Notes: generated by a model not told the origin, from the sequence alone. Counted from the first letter of the stretch, positions 40,123-57,029 are shown. The stretch: DNA of 64,000 nt from Lineus longissimus (GCF_910592395.1 NC_088314.1:19798070-19862069); one strand, 5' to 3'. Numbers and translations: made by a program.

Positions 40123-40849
40123 AAATTTTCACGACCCATCGCCAAACGGCTGTCTCGTCCCCTAAAATATGTCGTTATTGCTCGCTAAATAATTCTGAAA
40201 ATTCGCACTGCACACCTTTGATGTTTCGATAAACAACTCATTATACTATTTGATTTACTTAATGTCCAGTTTTCCCTAAACTTCGCGAACACGAATCCAC
40301 CTGGGTTCTCCAATCACTAATGATATACACAGTCCATTGCATACACCGTAGTCACATGGAACGGGGTTATAAATTGGGGGAATTTGCCTAGCTAAACCAA
40401 GAGTCTCCTTTCAACCCTACATACGTAGGTTGACGGAGACTAATGAATTATGATGTCCAAAATAATGATTTGAAATAAGATGGCAGTTTTGTTTTGTTTT
40501 TACCAAACCTTTTTAGAATTGAACAGAAAGTTGTACAATACCAGTATACATGTCAAGTTAGATGCACCAAGCCAGAACATAGAATTTGTTACTTTCAGTA
40601 ATTTTTTACTGACATTATTTATTTGTTATTTATTATTTAATACTTATCTTTGTGCTAACACTACAGTTGCTTGTAAAATATATGATATAAATAGAACTCT
40701 TGAGTTTGTTGATATTCTTGTCAAGGTTTTGCCTCGGGCATCGGAGCTAGTGTTTCTCAATACAGATTGCAAGTGGTCCTGGTTTCATTGAGTGTCTGAT
40801 GTTTCAGATAATATTCTTTACTTGTTCATTGGACACCCTGTTATACCAG

Positions 40850-41120
40850 ACAGTGGCATAGCGGTTGGAGTGCCAAGGTTGTTGCCTTGTCTCCCACAAT
40901 AACCAGTGGCAAAGAGCAGTTGGGCACCGAGCTCATAATCGATAGGTTGTGGGTTTGCCTCTCGCAAGGATAACTAGTTTGGTATCCATGTTCTTGAAGA
41001 AGCCAGACCAAGCATTGCTTCATCCTTCGAATGAGATGCAAAATAGAGGTTCTATACCTTGTGTCAACACCAAGATCCATTCCAAGTGGACAGAAGCCAG
41101 AGATCATTCCTCTCCCTGGC
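40850..41120 (+). repeat. tRNA-derived SINE (family B-like)
   Basis: Head with AGTGGCATAGCGGTTGGAGT (A box) and a GGTTGTGGGTTTGCCTCTC degenerate B box. The body CATTGCTTCATCCTTCGAAT and AGAGGTTCTATACC matches the 79-bp units at 8.9-9.5 kb. Confidence 0.65.
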
Positions 41121-41434
41121 TCGAGAAGATGTAACTGGCCAATAAACCCCATTCTTGCCCAACCACTGTAGCATGTGAAAACACTAGGCCGCTCGTTGTA
41201 CATGTAATGCTTTCATGGAGAACGATTCCTTCAGGCCTTGCTGACCTAAGCTTTTGAGTTGCGATGTACTGTCCGTACCATGCAAATCAGACACAGACAC
41301 CATGCAACGACTTATGCAGTTAGACAATTTGGTCCCTTGCAGTTTTGCAGATTAACCCTTTCTGAATCATTGACAACCTCACCTGAAAGCCTCATAGTTG
41401 TAACAAAACAAAGAGAAGGAGGATGTTCGAAAAG

Positions 41435-41445
41435 TTGTTTATTTA
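41435..41445 (-). terminator. Likely PSMA5 polyadenylation signal
   Basis: AATAAA on the minus strand (TTTATT at about 41439-41444), about 445 bp beyond the PSMA5 stop. Confidence 0.5.
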
Positions 41446-41887
41446 GTTTTATAGAAGTCACAATCATGACAAATATGAATGCTGCTATTCAATGCAGACA
41501 TAATTTGTTCTCCAGTGCAAATAAATACACCAACACTCCGATGTTCATCAACATTAACTCGCAATCAGTTGTTACTTGTTCTTGGGATAACTAGGAAAAG
41601 TGAAAAAAATGTTTTAGCATAACCCCTTTTTTTTTCTTCTGAAGATCTGAATTTGGACACCAGCATCGTGGGAGGGACCTATTGCAAGTGTTTGCTGTGA
41701 TATTATTTAAAACATGCAACAACTACAGCTGTAGGCATAGGCCACGACAGCACATTTGCACAGTGACAAACAGGGTGGATTCCTGTCTTCGGGAAAAGAT
41801 AAATCGGAAATCCTCCAAATAACGGAAATGTCACATCCTGAGCACATATAAGTGTCTTTTATAGTAAATACAATCCCTCCTTCCAGC

Positions 41888-45543
<3,656 letters not shown>

Positions 45544-48500
45544 ATGGAGTTGAACGTTGAGCAAGAAGGTATTTCATCTCCACATTTTCACTGCAAAACG
45601 CCAAATAAAATACAATTTTGTTGAAAAAAGTGTGTTTTTGGTTAGATATTGTTTATATCTCAAGAACTCAAGTGTTCGATCCGTTGTTAAAGCCTTGTGT
45701 CGCCGCCATTTGGTGTCCGTATGGAGAGCACTGTCACTGACTGAGTCTGAGGGGTCCACCTAATGTGCGTCCGGAACTCTGTTTGCGCGTCCGGAGCGCG
45801 TCCGGAAGAGAAAGTGCGCGTCCGGAACAATTTCCTATGTAAATATGAACCTATTGTTGCATTAGATGGCTTAAATAGCATTTTAATTCCATGTAGAGAA
45901 AATAAAATTGAAAAAAATCTTTTTGGTGACTTTGTATTTTACAATTTTCAGCGAGGTGGTTAATTACTAATGCCATAATCATATCCCAACTTCCTTACGC
46001 GCCTTCTCCTGTTGTGGTCGTCTAAGTCGGTATGAGTTTGTCTTTGCGTGCCGTGGGATAAGGGGCAATAGCAATTATTGTGAAGCCAATTTGCGCTTTT
46101 AGGGGGGAGGGGAGGGGATCGAGGGGGAAGGGGGAAGGGGGTCAACAAAATTCAGTGCGGTTTTAAGAGCTTCAACTAAAGATGAGCTTAATGACTATTT
46201 TCCTGGGTATATATCTTATTCATTAAAATAAAAAGGCCAGTTTTTCTACCATTCGACAGAGTGGGCCCGGGAGGGGGGGGACTTATTTTTTAGATTAATT
46301 TCTAATTGGCTACACTTAAATTTAGCTATGGCTTATTATCAAAGGATCTAGTGATGACAGTGGATTTAAGGATACACTCACATCAAAGAAGTAGTAAAAT
46401 TTTCACTTATTTTTCTCACAAAATATATTTTTGGGGGTTTGGGGGACTCATCCCCCAATGTACTGGCTAAATATGTCAGAAGGACGGGGGTTTGGGGGGC
46501 TCCCCCATGTCAAACAGTTGTGTGAGTTCACCAGAGATTGCTCTTTACATATTAATGTGAACACATCTCACTAATTGACACTTTGACTGTATAGTGATTT
46601 TCAATAACATATTTGATTCTGATTTTTTGTGAAATTAACAATGATAAGCCCCCCTTTAGGAGGGGCTCTTAAGATACACGTGTGTGTGGGAGTATATACT
46701 GATTTGATGAGAAATAAAGAGAGTAAATATTGTATATCCTACAAACAATTTTTTTTGGTATTTTTCTGAATTAACTCCGTTGAGTTTACCGATTTCTCCG
46801 CGATCTTCCGGTGGTGGTTGCTATCCCATTGATTGAAATTAATTTAAATTAATTTAAATCTTCATGGGAATTCGCTACATCATATGCCTAAGAAATTGGC
46901 CAATTATATTAATATTTTTATTAGAGAAATATCCGTCCTAAATAATGACAGAAAAGGGTGGTTTATTTCAATTTTGTGTCGACATGATCGAGGTCACGTG
47001 ACATAAAAACAAAACAATCGCACACACCCGTCCAAAAAAGGCACTTTAAGAAAAACAAATACGTTTTTCCAGCTTAAAACCACACTGACGACTAAGTTAT
47101 ATTGGTATTCTGCCCAAATCTGAAGTATCAAAATGAATCACAAACTAGAACTAGCTCTATTTAGCAAAAGTTGCGTGAAAAATTCGGGTGAGCGACATTC
47201 TGCACCCTAGCGGCCAATAATTAAACTACTTTCAGCCGTCTGCTCCGGTCTCGTTAGGGAGTTTTTCCCAAATGTACGCGATGATGACGTGCCCCATTAA
47301 CAAGACGTAACATCTATTTTAAAATGCGTTTCTAAAGTGAATGCATGAGGACAACCTATTTGTGTCGTATATCACTGGAAACGCCCGATTCCCGTGAATA
47401 AGGACAATCACAATGTATTACATTACCAAAACAAAAATGTGTCGGAAGGAACTATATGGATGGTCCCATCGCACCCCCCCTCCAGCAGTATGACACAGAA
47501 GGGCTAGTTGACTGTCCACCGGGGGGGGGGGGGGGGTTTGGGGGAGCTTCCCCCCAACGCACTGGTAAAAACCTATGTCGACGGAGGGGGGTTTGGGGGG
47601 TGTCCCCCCATTGTAACAGCTGTAGTTGTTAGAGCTTGCACTTAACATATGCTCGTAGGGGGGTTCGGGGGAGCTCCCCCGACCTAAAGGGGGCTCACCA
47701 AGTCCTTGACTTTACATATTAAGACACTCTGACGGCATTCCATGTGCTGAGACACCAGATACCAGTCTAATCCATTACAACACGGCTACTATCGAAATTC
47801 TGCAACTGCAACAACAATTGGTTGAGGAGAAACGTCAGAAAACTGGGATTTGATGGCTGTGTAACACCCAAATCACCCCGCTGAAAATTGTAAAATACAA
47901 AGTCACTAAGGAGATTTTTTCCAATTTTATTTTCTCTACATGGAATTAAAATGCTATTTAAGCCATCTAATGCAACATTAAGTTCATATTTACATAGGAA
48001 ATTGTTCCGGACGCGCACTTTCTCTTCCGGACGCGCTCCGGACGCACAAATTGTTCCGGACGCGCATTAGGTAGACCGAGTCTGAGTGATAACCATGATC
48101 ACCATGTGTGTGAGAGCGTGACGATGGACTACACAATGCATTGATGCACTGCAGCTCTGTTGATGCATAATGAGATGACGTTTATGGAGGCTTTACTGTC
48201 CAAATGAAATAAAAAATAAATATTGTTTTAGTGTGTATGTGTGTGTTTGAATCAATCTCAGCTCTGTGATGATCAATATTCTTTGACATTTTTACAATAA
48301 TGATTTAGACTTCAGACTTGGGCCGGGGTACCAACCATTAATATATCTTAGCCCTACTGTGAAATTTGAACCTCTCGCTAGTGCCTTGCCCTTGAGTTGA
48401 TCTGAAATATGGAAAAAGGAAAGGCACTGCATTCATTATGCCTTCATTATATGTGCAGTTACTGGTATCTTGTAATGTATTATTTCTCTTCTCGTGAGTT

Positions 48501-51500
48501 ACAGATACCTGTACCCTTACAGAAGTCCCCCTGGAGTCTGCACCACCTGGACTTGGTGGCGATGCTCAGCCAAATAAAGAATCTCCAGACAAATCCAGCC
48601 AAAAACAGAGTGACAGTCCTGTCCTTGATGTCGATGCCAATGTCAAAGATGCAGATGCAGACAGTTTATTCTCCGATGATGGTATGGCCATACAAATTCA
48701 ATTGTTACGTGTACCGGGTAGTTCTCTGGATTTTCATCACGCTCAGAAACAGAAAAGGGTTTTACACATGACAGTAGATTTATTTTTCCTACGAATCACT
48801 GTGTGAATTTGACTACTGGCCATTACCCTAATATAAATATAGTATCTGTCTTAAAGGTGTGCACCATTCATACTCAGTCGTGGGTCAGGAAAGAAGATAT
48901 GCAGTTATGCACAGTCGAAGAGCTTCATAGCCTAGTGGTTAACACCGCTGGCTACCACGCAATAGGGCACGGGTTCGATCCCGGGGAGAACCTAGGGTTA
49001 CGACGCCGGTAATGATAATGAGATAATGAGAACATTACACAATGTATTGCAGTTGTCAATCATGTACAGTGGAACCCCGGTATGCAACTTTGCTTTTAAA
49101 AACTTGACATTAGTATTTGTAATTGGCATCACAATAGCCAGGGCAATACTTGCCACTCAGCTCCCATTCTATTTATGTTTTAGAAAATGAAGGCAATGGT
49201 AGCAGTGGCGAAGAATCGGACATTGAGGACAACGACAATGACCTCTATCCAAGCCAGCGCATTCGTCGATCGTCCAATCCAGATGTGCCAGACACGACGG
49301 TCGTCCTAGACACTGAGGAGGGAGGAAAAGTGTACGTGGTGGGCACGGCGCATTTCAGCGAGGAGAGCCAGAATGATGTTGTCAAGGTATGTATGATAAC
49401 CCGCAGCCGCACTCAGTTCTTCGCTATCATGTTTAGCCATCTTGCCTGTCGTGTACTTGTTGTCTGAAGATTTGAAGCTGTCGTCCAGACCCGTGACCCT
49501 TTGATTCCGAGTCAATCACCCTACACCAATGCACTCCACAGATTTTTGGCATCTTTTTTTCTCTTGATTACTGTACATGTAGACTATCGGGTTCTGAAAC
49601 AAATTTGGCCTGTGTTCGTTTTTGAAAATAACATTTTATTGAACTGATAAAAATTACTTTTCCTGGGCTGAGACACAAGGCGCACTAGTCACACTGGCCT
49701 GTGTTTCTACGAGTAAATGTTTTGAAACCAAAGGAAAGTTTGAGAAGTATTATAAGAAGCGTGCTAAATTCATCAGCGTTTTACCCCTTAGCTCATCCAA
49801 GAAACTCAACCGGATGCTGTGATGGTGGAATTATGTCGGAGTCGTGTGAACGTGTTGGAGCTGGATGAACAGACGTTGCTGGAGGAGGCTAAGAACATCA
49901 ATATGGATAAAGTTAAGGCAGCTATCAAACAGGCAAGTTGGTCAAGTTAGTCTCCATATGGTAAACCAGTTAATATTGATGCTATTCCAAGCGGGGAATT
50001 TCAATATTAGTAGGGATCTTCATGAGCGTAGCTTACGGGGCTGGGGGGGTCAAATGTTGCCAAATAATGCGTTTTTGACCATACTTTTTGGCTGAGAAAT
50101 TTCGCTGCACTCAAACTTCATTATTCAACAACACAGCATCCTTAAACCCATTCATTTCATAGATTGCTTCAAAAGCTAGTGGTTCCAATTCATGAAAAGT
50201 TGTTGACATCTCAAATTTTGATGTTTTATAAACCCCCTAGCAATGGACTGAAATTTTTAAAAAGCCCTGTGAAATTTCCAACACAATGTTTTCAGTGACA
50301 TTGCCGCTTTGTACAGGCCTATATACAGAGACCTGCTATGCGATTATTATCTACTTGCAATTGCACCATAGAATGAATAAACAGTTTGCAATCCAGGCTC
50401 ATTTAATAAATTATTGTTGAGTTGACAGCCAAATGTTGGCTTGGATTACGAGCTGTACATCTTGTTTAAAATGCAAAGTGATGCTAATACACCATATGTT
50501 GTTCTGTGCAGTTATATTATGTTTACTGATAAGGCTGGAGCATGAATAATCAATTCGCCGGAAAACTAGACACCACGTGGAAAAGTACATGCAGAAAAAG
50601 TCTCTGTTGACAGTCATTTGATTATTTGCTTTTCCATTTTGTTGACAACTGCCAGTGCTATCTATCAGTATCAACAGAAAGACTTTTACCATCAAAAAGA
50701 GTTGCAATAATGACGGTTCCCAGCATGACGCTATCCATAAATTTGACTCTTGAAATAAAATATCTTGAAGAAATTGTGGACCGCGGAACCTGATGGCCCG
50801 GAGGTTAAACTATCCATGGTGGGAACTGAAGGTCGTTTAAGACGTAAATATAAGGTCGCTCGTTTCAATGCAGCTGGTTGATTTTCCGCCAGCTAGCTAA
50901 ATAAATGTATAGCGTATGAACTGACTTCTTGCCAGGCACCTGGCATAAGAATAAGGTAAGATTTTGGAAGTGTACAATAATGCGTCTAATGAGCGAAATC
51001 TGGCTGGTCTTTTCCGCATAGTGATCACACTATAATAAGCGACCTTTACTTTTTATATGCTTGTTCATTACACGCTTTGCCGTATTTCAGGGAGGCTTTG
51101 TTAGAGGAATAATGCATTTACTTCTACTGAACATGTCGGCTCACATCACGAAACAGCTCGGAATGGCCCCTGGTGGGGAGTTTAGAACTGCAGTAAAGGA
51201 GGTATTTATTGGAACCGCCAAATTATTGTGGCCATTTTATTTTTACAGATTTTGAGAATAATTGTGATTTTATTTTGATCGGAAACACCAAAAAAACTTC
51301 CCAGTTAACTGAAATAAAATCATGAAAATTTGAATTTTTAACAAAAGAGGTTTTTGCCAAGAAAATAAATAGGGGTTAACATTTTCAGGTTTACAGTCGC
51401 ATTTTGTATCTTTGATCTTTTTCAGGCGCAGAAGATTCCTGGTTGTCGAATACATCTTGGAGACCGACCGATCCAGATCACGTTACGGCGTGCGTTTGCT

Positions 51501-54403
51501 GCTCTCTCCTTTTGGCAGAAGTTGAAATTAGCATGGCATATGATCACAAATAAAGACCCAATTAGGTGAGTTGGCCCTTCCCAATACAAGACTTCTCTTA
51601 AAAAGTCATTTTTCTTGAATCGTTTTAAAGTAAGGTGTTTTCAGACGGATCTGGCAAAAGGTACTTGGCTGACCTCTTGTCACTAGACTGTAGTGGTTTA
51701 ACTGGTTAAGTGTTCACTTTGTTTGTCCTGAAGAACATGGCAGTGTGGCACAAATCTGCCTCTGTTCCCCACAGTTTTTCTTGTAGAGATGTGGACACTG
51801 GCCAGGCCTCCCCTTGGTTGGTGGTCAGTGGACATTCACCCAGGATGTGTTTCGGCATCTGTTCAGAGAAACCATTCAGAGATGGCAGATTCACACAGGT
51901 GTAGTTTTCTTAGATGCATTGTCTCGGATGTCTTTGTGATCTTGCTTTGAGTGTTGGACTTGTATTTTGCAGCAAAGAAGAAGTTGAGAAGTGTAAACAA
52001 AAGGATCTGTTAGAGGAAATGTTAAAAGAGATGACAGGAGAATTCCCGGCATTGAGTAGCGTGTTTGTAGCTGAACGTGATATATTCCTAGCTCATTCCT
52101 TACATGTCGCAGTCCAGTCTATACCGCGCATGGAGACAGAAAATGGTGGGTTACAGACATGACATCTCTCTGTTGGAGACAGAATTCCAGTTTCCACATT
52201 TTTCTGTGTCACAGGAGCCTGATTTGTTGGAAGAAAACATTTCCATAAAAGTAACTAGCCACAAAAACCTGTGAAAGAGGTACAGTCGTGGCTGTAACAG
52301 GCCACTAGAGTATCTTCCTGTGACCTCTCAGTGCAGAGTATTAAACTGGGCATTGTTCGTAACTTTTGCATTAAGGTGTTTAGCAGAAACAATTCATTTT
52401 TTAACCGAGAGCACTTTTGAGCCTTTCAATTTCATAAATTTGTTAAATCGGGCAGGTTTCACAACCTCCACAGCAAATAATGTTTAAGAGTCTATCTTTT
52501 AGTTTTGCATGAATTTTCATGGCTACCTTGAGCTTTGTCCTTTGGACTGGGGGCTTGGGAAGCTACCTATAACAACAATGAAATGAATCCCTATTAATTT
52601 ACTGACTCTTTCTGTCTCTCTTACAGGTTTGATAATACCGCCTGTGATTGTGGGTGTCGTCGGTATAGGTCACGTTGCTGGGATAGTCGCCAGTTGGAAT
52701 AACATTACATCCGACGCCATTACAGAACTCATGAAGTAGGTCCATGCTCCTCCCCTGGCTGCAGCAGCAAAATATTACTGCTGAATTCTTCTTCTTCTTC
52801 TTCCTCTGTGTGGTGCACTCGGAGGTAATTTGCTCCAGGGAGTATTTCTCCTCCAAGGTGGGATTCATGAGCGTTTTTGCGTGAAGAGCCAGAAATTTCA
52901 GTTCCTTGAAAGCCAGGCTGGTTCGTCCAGAGACACAATCTTGGGTTCTCTCCGGAATCGAATCTGGCTCTACTTCCTGGTAGCGAGCAGTGTTAACCAC
53001 TAGGCTATGAGGCTCCTCATCATTTCTGAATGAGAAGTTAGAGTTTGAGTTTGAAGAGGTGGATGTGTGATACTGGTTTTACTAAAGTGCCGCACAAATT
53101 GCTGGTACCTGTGATTATAATCACTGCTACGTGCAACAAATGATCCCTTGCCTGCTGATAAAACCAGTATTCACTTGGTTTGATTCGGTCGCAGGCCATA
53201 TGCGATTATGATTGCAGATTGCTGCAAATAATAAAAGATATTAACCATTTTGTAAGTGTAACCTTTTTATTGAGCCACTCTGTATAGGCCTACATTTTAT
53301 AAATGACGTCTCCTATACATTCCAAGCTCACGTAGCAGTTATACAAAGGCCTGTATTAGGTGTTTGCTATATTCTACACCAGAAATCTGCTGTAATATCT
53401 GTCTTTTCACTTTGAGTGACCAGCCAGTTTTCGGTAAGTCAGTTTTACTCTCTGGCTGCAAACTGCTGAAGGTAGAATCATATGGACAATTGAAAGCACG
53501 TAGAAACATGAGGCATAAGCAAGGACAATGAGTGAGGTGCATGGTGGAACATCAGTGCCTGTACATATACCTCCTAATTGCTGCACAAACAAGCAAATTA
53601 AATTGCTCTAACCTGCAATTATAGTCGCTACTATGCGCAACGAAAATATCTCTCATCTGCGGGTAGAACAGGTAATTAATTGTTAGGGTTGCAGGTCCCT
53701 GCATCCCTGATCAGTGGATCCTGTAGCAGGCACCGCAGATCAGTGATTTTTGTTTTGATTTGATCATGATCACAAGTCGCAGCAATTCAAAATCACCTGT
53801 TTGTTGGGTGCTTTATGTTGTTGGGGACTCTTCCTGGCCTGACTTCTTCCTGTTGTGATTTAAGGCAGAACAAAGAGTGCTGTCGAGATTTTGATTATGA
53901 GGCCTGTGTTTCATACTTTTGGGGACAGGCATGGCACTTTCGGACTTGGATTTTGTCTTTAATGGATTCCGGTTCTTGCATGTAATGGTAATGCGGATAG
54001 AAGGTTTCAGTTGACCTTTCTATGTATCTGCCAGGTTTGAAGTTAAAGTGTCCTTGCCTTCAAGGACTTACTTTTGGTTGGTCTAGATTTTGTTGCCAGC
54101 ATCAAGGTGATCCACGAGACAGGAGAAAATACAACCCAGTCTGGTGCCCGAAACTCACTGGCTCTGTCTATTCTGACTCCTAAGTTTTGGACTTCACCCA
54201 AACTGGGTACCTGAAGTCCGCTTTGACTTCAGTTTAGAGTCATTATTTTCTAATCATTTGTCAAAACTGTTATATTTTCCAGATCACCAGAAACTTCAAC
54301 ATTCTCTAAACTATTCAAGTGGACGTTCAGGGCCGCATTGGTCGGATTATTATCCTGGGGCGCTTATCGAGTCTGCCGCGGAACCTATTCAATGCTGACC
54401 TAG
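45544..54403 (+). CDS. TRABD: TraB domain-containing protein
   Basis: TraB/PrgY/GumN-family protein; the human relative is an outer mitochondrial membrane protein whose function is poorly defined. Exons: 45544-45568, 48505-48681, 49184-49386, 49792-49932, 51091-51201, 51426-51565, 51973-52145, 52627-52735, 54283-54403; phases agree, 399 residues. An acidic, low-complexity N-terminal region (about residues 10-95) precedes the TraB domain. Family motifs: VYVVGTAHFSEES, MVELCRSRVNVLEL, LGMAPGGEFRTA, LGDRPIQITLRRAFAALSFW, ERDIFLA and VVGVVGIGHVAGI. A carboxyl tail helix (ALVGLLSWGAY) suits tail anchoring. Intron 4 has a GC donor (CAG|GCAAGT at 49933). Intron 1 hosts a 2.3-kb transposon. Confidence 0.96.
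45752..48077. mobile_element. Mutator-like (MULE-type) element, non-autonomous, in TRABD intron 1
   Basis: 2326 bp with inverted termini of about 205 bp: left 45752-45958, right 47872-48077. Outermost sequence is GGGTCCACCTAATG at the left and, reversed, GGTCTACCTAATG at the right. Direct 9-bp duplication GAGTCTGAG flanks it (45743-45751 and 48078-48086). Each terminus starts with repeated GCGTCCGGA motifs. Long inverted ends plus a 9-bp duplication suggest the Mutator superfamily. No transposase-like frame was found inside. Confidence 0.85.
46430..47690. repeat. G-tract inverted motifs inside the MULE-like element
   Basis: At least four blocks of the type GGGTTTGGGGGnnCTCCCCC occur (about 46432-46457, 46488-46508, 47535-47555, 47587-47607 and 47658-47681), each a small palindrome of G-run then C-run. 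No coding frame accompanies them. Confidence 0.7.
48922..49010 (+). repeat. tRNA-derived SINE head (family B) in TRABD intron 2
   Basis: TAGCCTAGTGGTTAACACCG (A box) and GGGTTCGATCCCGGGGAGAA (B box). No paired acceptor stem, and the sequence matches the reverse-strand SINE at 52840-53015. Confidence 0.75.
52840..53015 (-). repeat. SINE (family B) in TRABD intron 8
   Basis: Minus strand: TAGCCTAGTGGTTAACACTG, a B box AGATTCGATTCCGGAGAGAA, then a body with GTCTCTGGACGAACCAGCCT. Good match to 48922-49010 and 33640-33845. Confidence 0.75.
53088..53668 (+). repeat. Pair of direct repeats in TRABD intron 8
   Basis: 53088-53175 and 53582-53668 share TGCACAAA-, TGCAATTATAGTCGCTAC- and TGCGCAACGAAAATATC-like segments with many differences. 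No coding content. Confidence 0.5.
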
Positions 54404-54420
54404 GGGAGGACCATGGAATC

Positions 54421-54568
54421 GGGGCTCGGTTGTTCAAAACAAGTTTTGTCATTAACGCTGGTGTTAAATTAACTTGGTGCTAAGTCTGAGGGCTGAACCA
54501 AAGGAGATAACTCCAAGTCAAGTTAACACCAGCGTTTAGGACAATTTGTTTTGAACAACCGGGCCCTG
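54421..54568. mobile_element. Foldback MITE just after the TRABD stop codon
   Basis: Long inverted arms: left CGGTTGTTCAAAACAAG ... AACGCTGGTGTTAA ... TTAACTTGG; right, reversed, CGGTTGTTCAAAACAAA ... AACGCTGGTGTTAAC. The element starts about 18 bp after the stop codon and would fold into a hairpin of about 50 bp in the 3' UTR. Confidence 0.8.
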
Positions 54569-57000
54569 GAGTAACATTTGTGAACAGCAATATCCAACAG
54601 GACTAGACGCGGCTGAGTCAAGGCACAGAGGCAAAGGACCGCTATGTCATCCCAGTGTCACGTTAAGTCTGGTGCCGTCAACATATTTTTCCTGTTGTAG
54701 GCCTGGTTCACGTAATGTCTAGCCCTTGAAAGACCATCTCACGATGAATGGATGCCTCACATAAAGAGGGCCACACTGTATTTCTAGTATATTCTATAGT
54801 AATCTGTTGATAGGCTCTTGATGAGCTGTTGAAATGGTGCTCCATGATACGTGTGCCGTTAACACAATAATCGTTTTTAAAGTAGAAGCATTCTGGTCCT
54901 TGTGTGGGATTATAGGTGGCGACAGTGTTCTCACAGGGTACTGTATTCCTGGAAATATTCATGACCATTTTAGGTCACGGTTTTGGGAAATTGTCAGGAA
55001 AATGCATCTTCGGCATTCTTTTATTTCGATATTTTGACAACCCTGTACTACTACAGTGTCTGGTAATATGACTTAGATTCTCCTTTTTGCTGCATCAGAT
55101 TTTCACCAATTTGGCTGGTGGCTTAAAATTAAAAGTTAGCGCTTGCAACAATTCTGTGTTTGCGGTATCCTGTCAGTGCTGCCATCTAGCATCAAGCATC
55201 ATGTGATGAATTGATTTTGGGAACTGGGTTATTCAGATAAATGTTGCTTATTTTGTTGCTATTTGTATAAATCAAGAGAAAAAAATCAAATGGGGGAGAT
55301 TTTGTTATGAGTTAAAGGGACTATTATATCCTTTAGGAGAGACTTTAGTTCCTCTAATAAAGAAGGTTTTCTTTTCATTGAGATTATGTTAAGGGACTGA
55401 GTCCTTTTTGGTTGAGGTTTTCTATGTTTTTATTAGAGTTTGTGTGTATTATTGTGATGCATTTGCAGTATGGTTACTGTCGAGCCCCGAATAATGTCAC
55501 ACCAGTTCATAGATATCAACATTGGCCCATAATGACTTGAACTGATCAATTTGAAATAATACATAAGTACCATTTAATGCCATTTAAGTCACCAAAGACT
55601 GTAAAGATAGAGATGAATGTTGGTGACCTCATAGGAATAATAACCATTTGCCGGCAATGTCCTTACAAATGAATCGACGAGGTATTTAAAAGTCAGGTTG
55701 GACACCGTTATTACTAACCACACACTGGTTGAATGTTGGAATTTCTTAAATATGGGGCAGAATTCCTTTCACTCACAAATTTTAAAGATTTTGTCGACAG
55801 AAGGGGAACTTCCCCTGTCCACCTCCCGTGGTGGTCACTTCCATAGAAGGGGTACATGTATGTCTAAGGCAATTTTGAAAGCAGCTTTTTCAGGCAAACG
55901 CCAGCTTGGAGCAGCTTCAATCACAGCTCTTTCTGTTGGGTGATAAATTGGATTTTGAGGCATTAATGGGTGTACTGTTATATGATATTGACAAAAATCT
56001 ATATATAAACAAGAATCAACATATTTTGTGGCCAAAACTGGCACACGGATGTGTATTTTTTGCGATTGCTTCTTGATTGCTCGGGGTCACAATGTCTGAT
56101 TAGATAGCATTCTTTACTTTCATATTGGTATGATATTGACAAGAATCTATATATAAACAAGAATCAACATATTTTGTGGCCAAAACTGGCACACGGATGT
56201 GTATTTTTTGCGATTGCTTCTCGATTGCTCGGGGTCACAATGTCTGATTAGATAGCATTCTTTACTTTCATATTGGTGTGTAAACAGGCGAAGATCACAA
56301 CTTAATTCTATAGGTTGGTTGAAAAAAAGGTGTCATCTGAATGCGTTTATATAATCATAGATGCTTTGCTATGAGGGTAGGATGCTGTTCCAGTTAGGCT
56401 TTTCTCCTTGCATCATTACCCTTGTCGATTTGAGCCGTTTGTTTTGCAGAAGTTATCCCATTATTTATTTATGTACAGACTTATTATTGCACTGGGTGCC
56501 TTCAAATGTAAAGGGTGGGTACAGGTTTTGTTGATCTATTCAAATAAATTTATTCAGATTTTAAGAATTTGTCTTATTTTTTATTTTGTATTATTCCCCA
56601 CACTACACAGGTATGATGTTGGAGCATTGCCATAATTGCATATTGTCAAAAACACATTTTTGATATAATCATATATTGCAATTGGCCTGAGAGTTGACAA
56701 CATCTGCGGTGTCCTACTGACCAGTGGTTTTCAATATACTGCACGGGGAGGATTGTTCAGAAAGTAGCTTCGACCGACATTGGCCCGTCCGACAACAAGG
56801 TACAGCCAAGTGTAGCAGAGCCTATTTCAATGGGAAAAGTAGCCGTATCATCTACTCCTTATTTGTGACGGACTACTGGTTGCACATCCCCGAGGAAAGA
56901 GATGTCTCATTTTCACCATGGCAAACTGACAGCACTTCACCATGGTGACTTGGGCCGGGGAATCGGAACAGTGAGATATTTTGCTATGGTGAGCAAAGTA
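54569..57000. other. TRABD downstream region, no gene seen
   Basis: AT-rich sequence. Candidate TRABD polyadenylation signals are AATAAA near 55356 and near 56545. Includes the 148-bp tandem duplication at 55983-56278. Confidence 0.45.
55983..56278 (+). repeat. 148-bp tandem duplication
   Basis: TGATATTGACAA(A/G)AATCTA starts at 55983 and again at 56131. The two units differ at only a few bases over 148 bp, so this is a recent duplication. Confidence 0.9.
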
Positions 57001-57029
57001 CATGTAATTTTACCATGGTGAATCTTAGA

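Larger units (their letters stand above)
37956..41434. other. Gene-poor spacer after NAMPT
   Basis: No coding exon recognised. Contents noted: a 16-bp inverted repeat pair (39021-39036 / 39125-39140, TTTAGAATCCCCGATC), a 65-bp tandem duplication (39993-40122), and a tRNA-like SINE (40850-41120). The proximal part should include the NAMPT 3' UTR; I could not place its end. Confidence 0.5.

Noticed and set aside
39495-40445. Possible 950-bp element with GTCTCCGTCAAC-type inverted ends
   Set aside because: Only a short motif is shared between the ends and no target duplication is visible.
48922-48990. tRNA gene candidate
   Set aside because: Same reasoning; it belongs to a SINE family with copies at 33640 and 52840.
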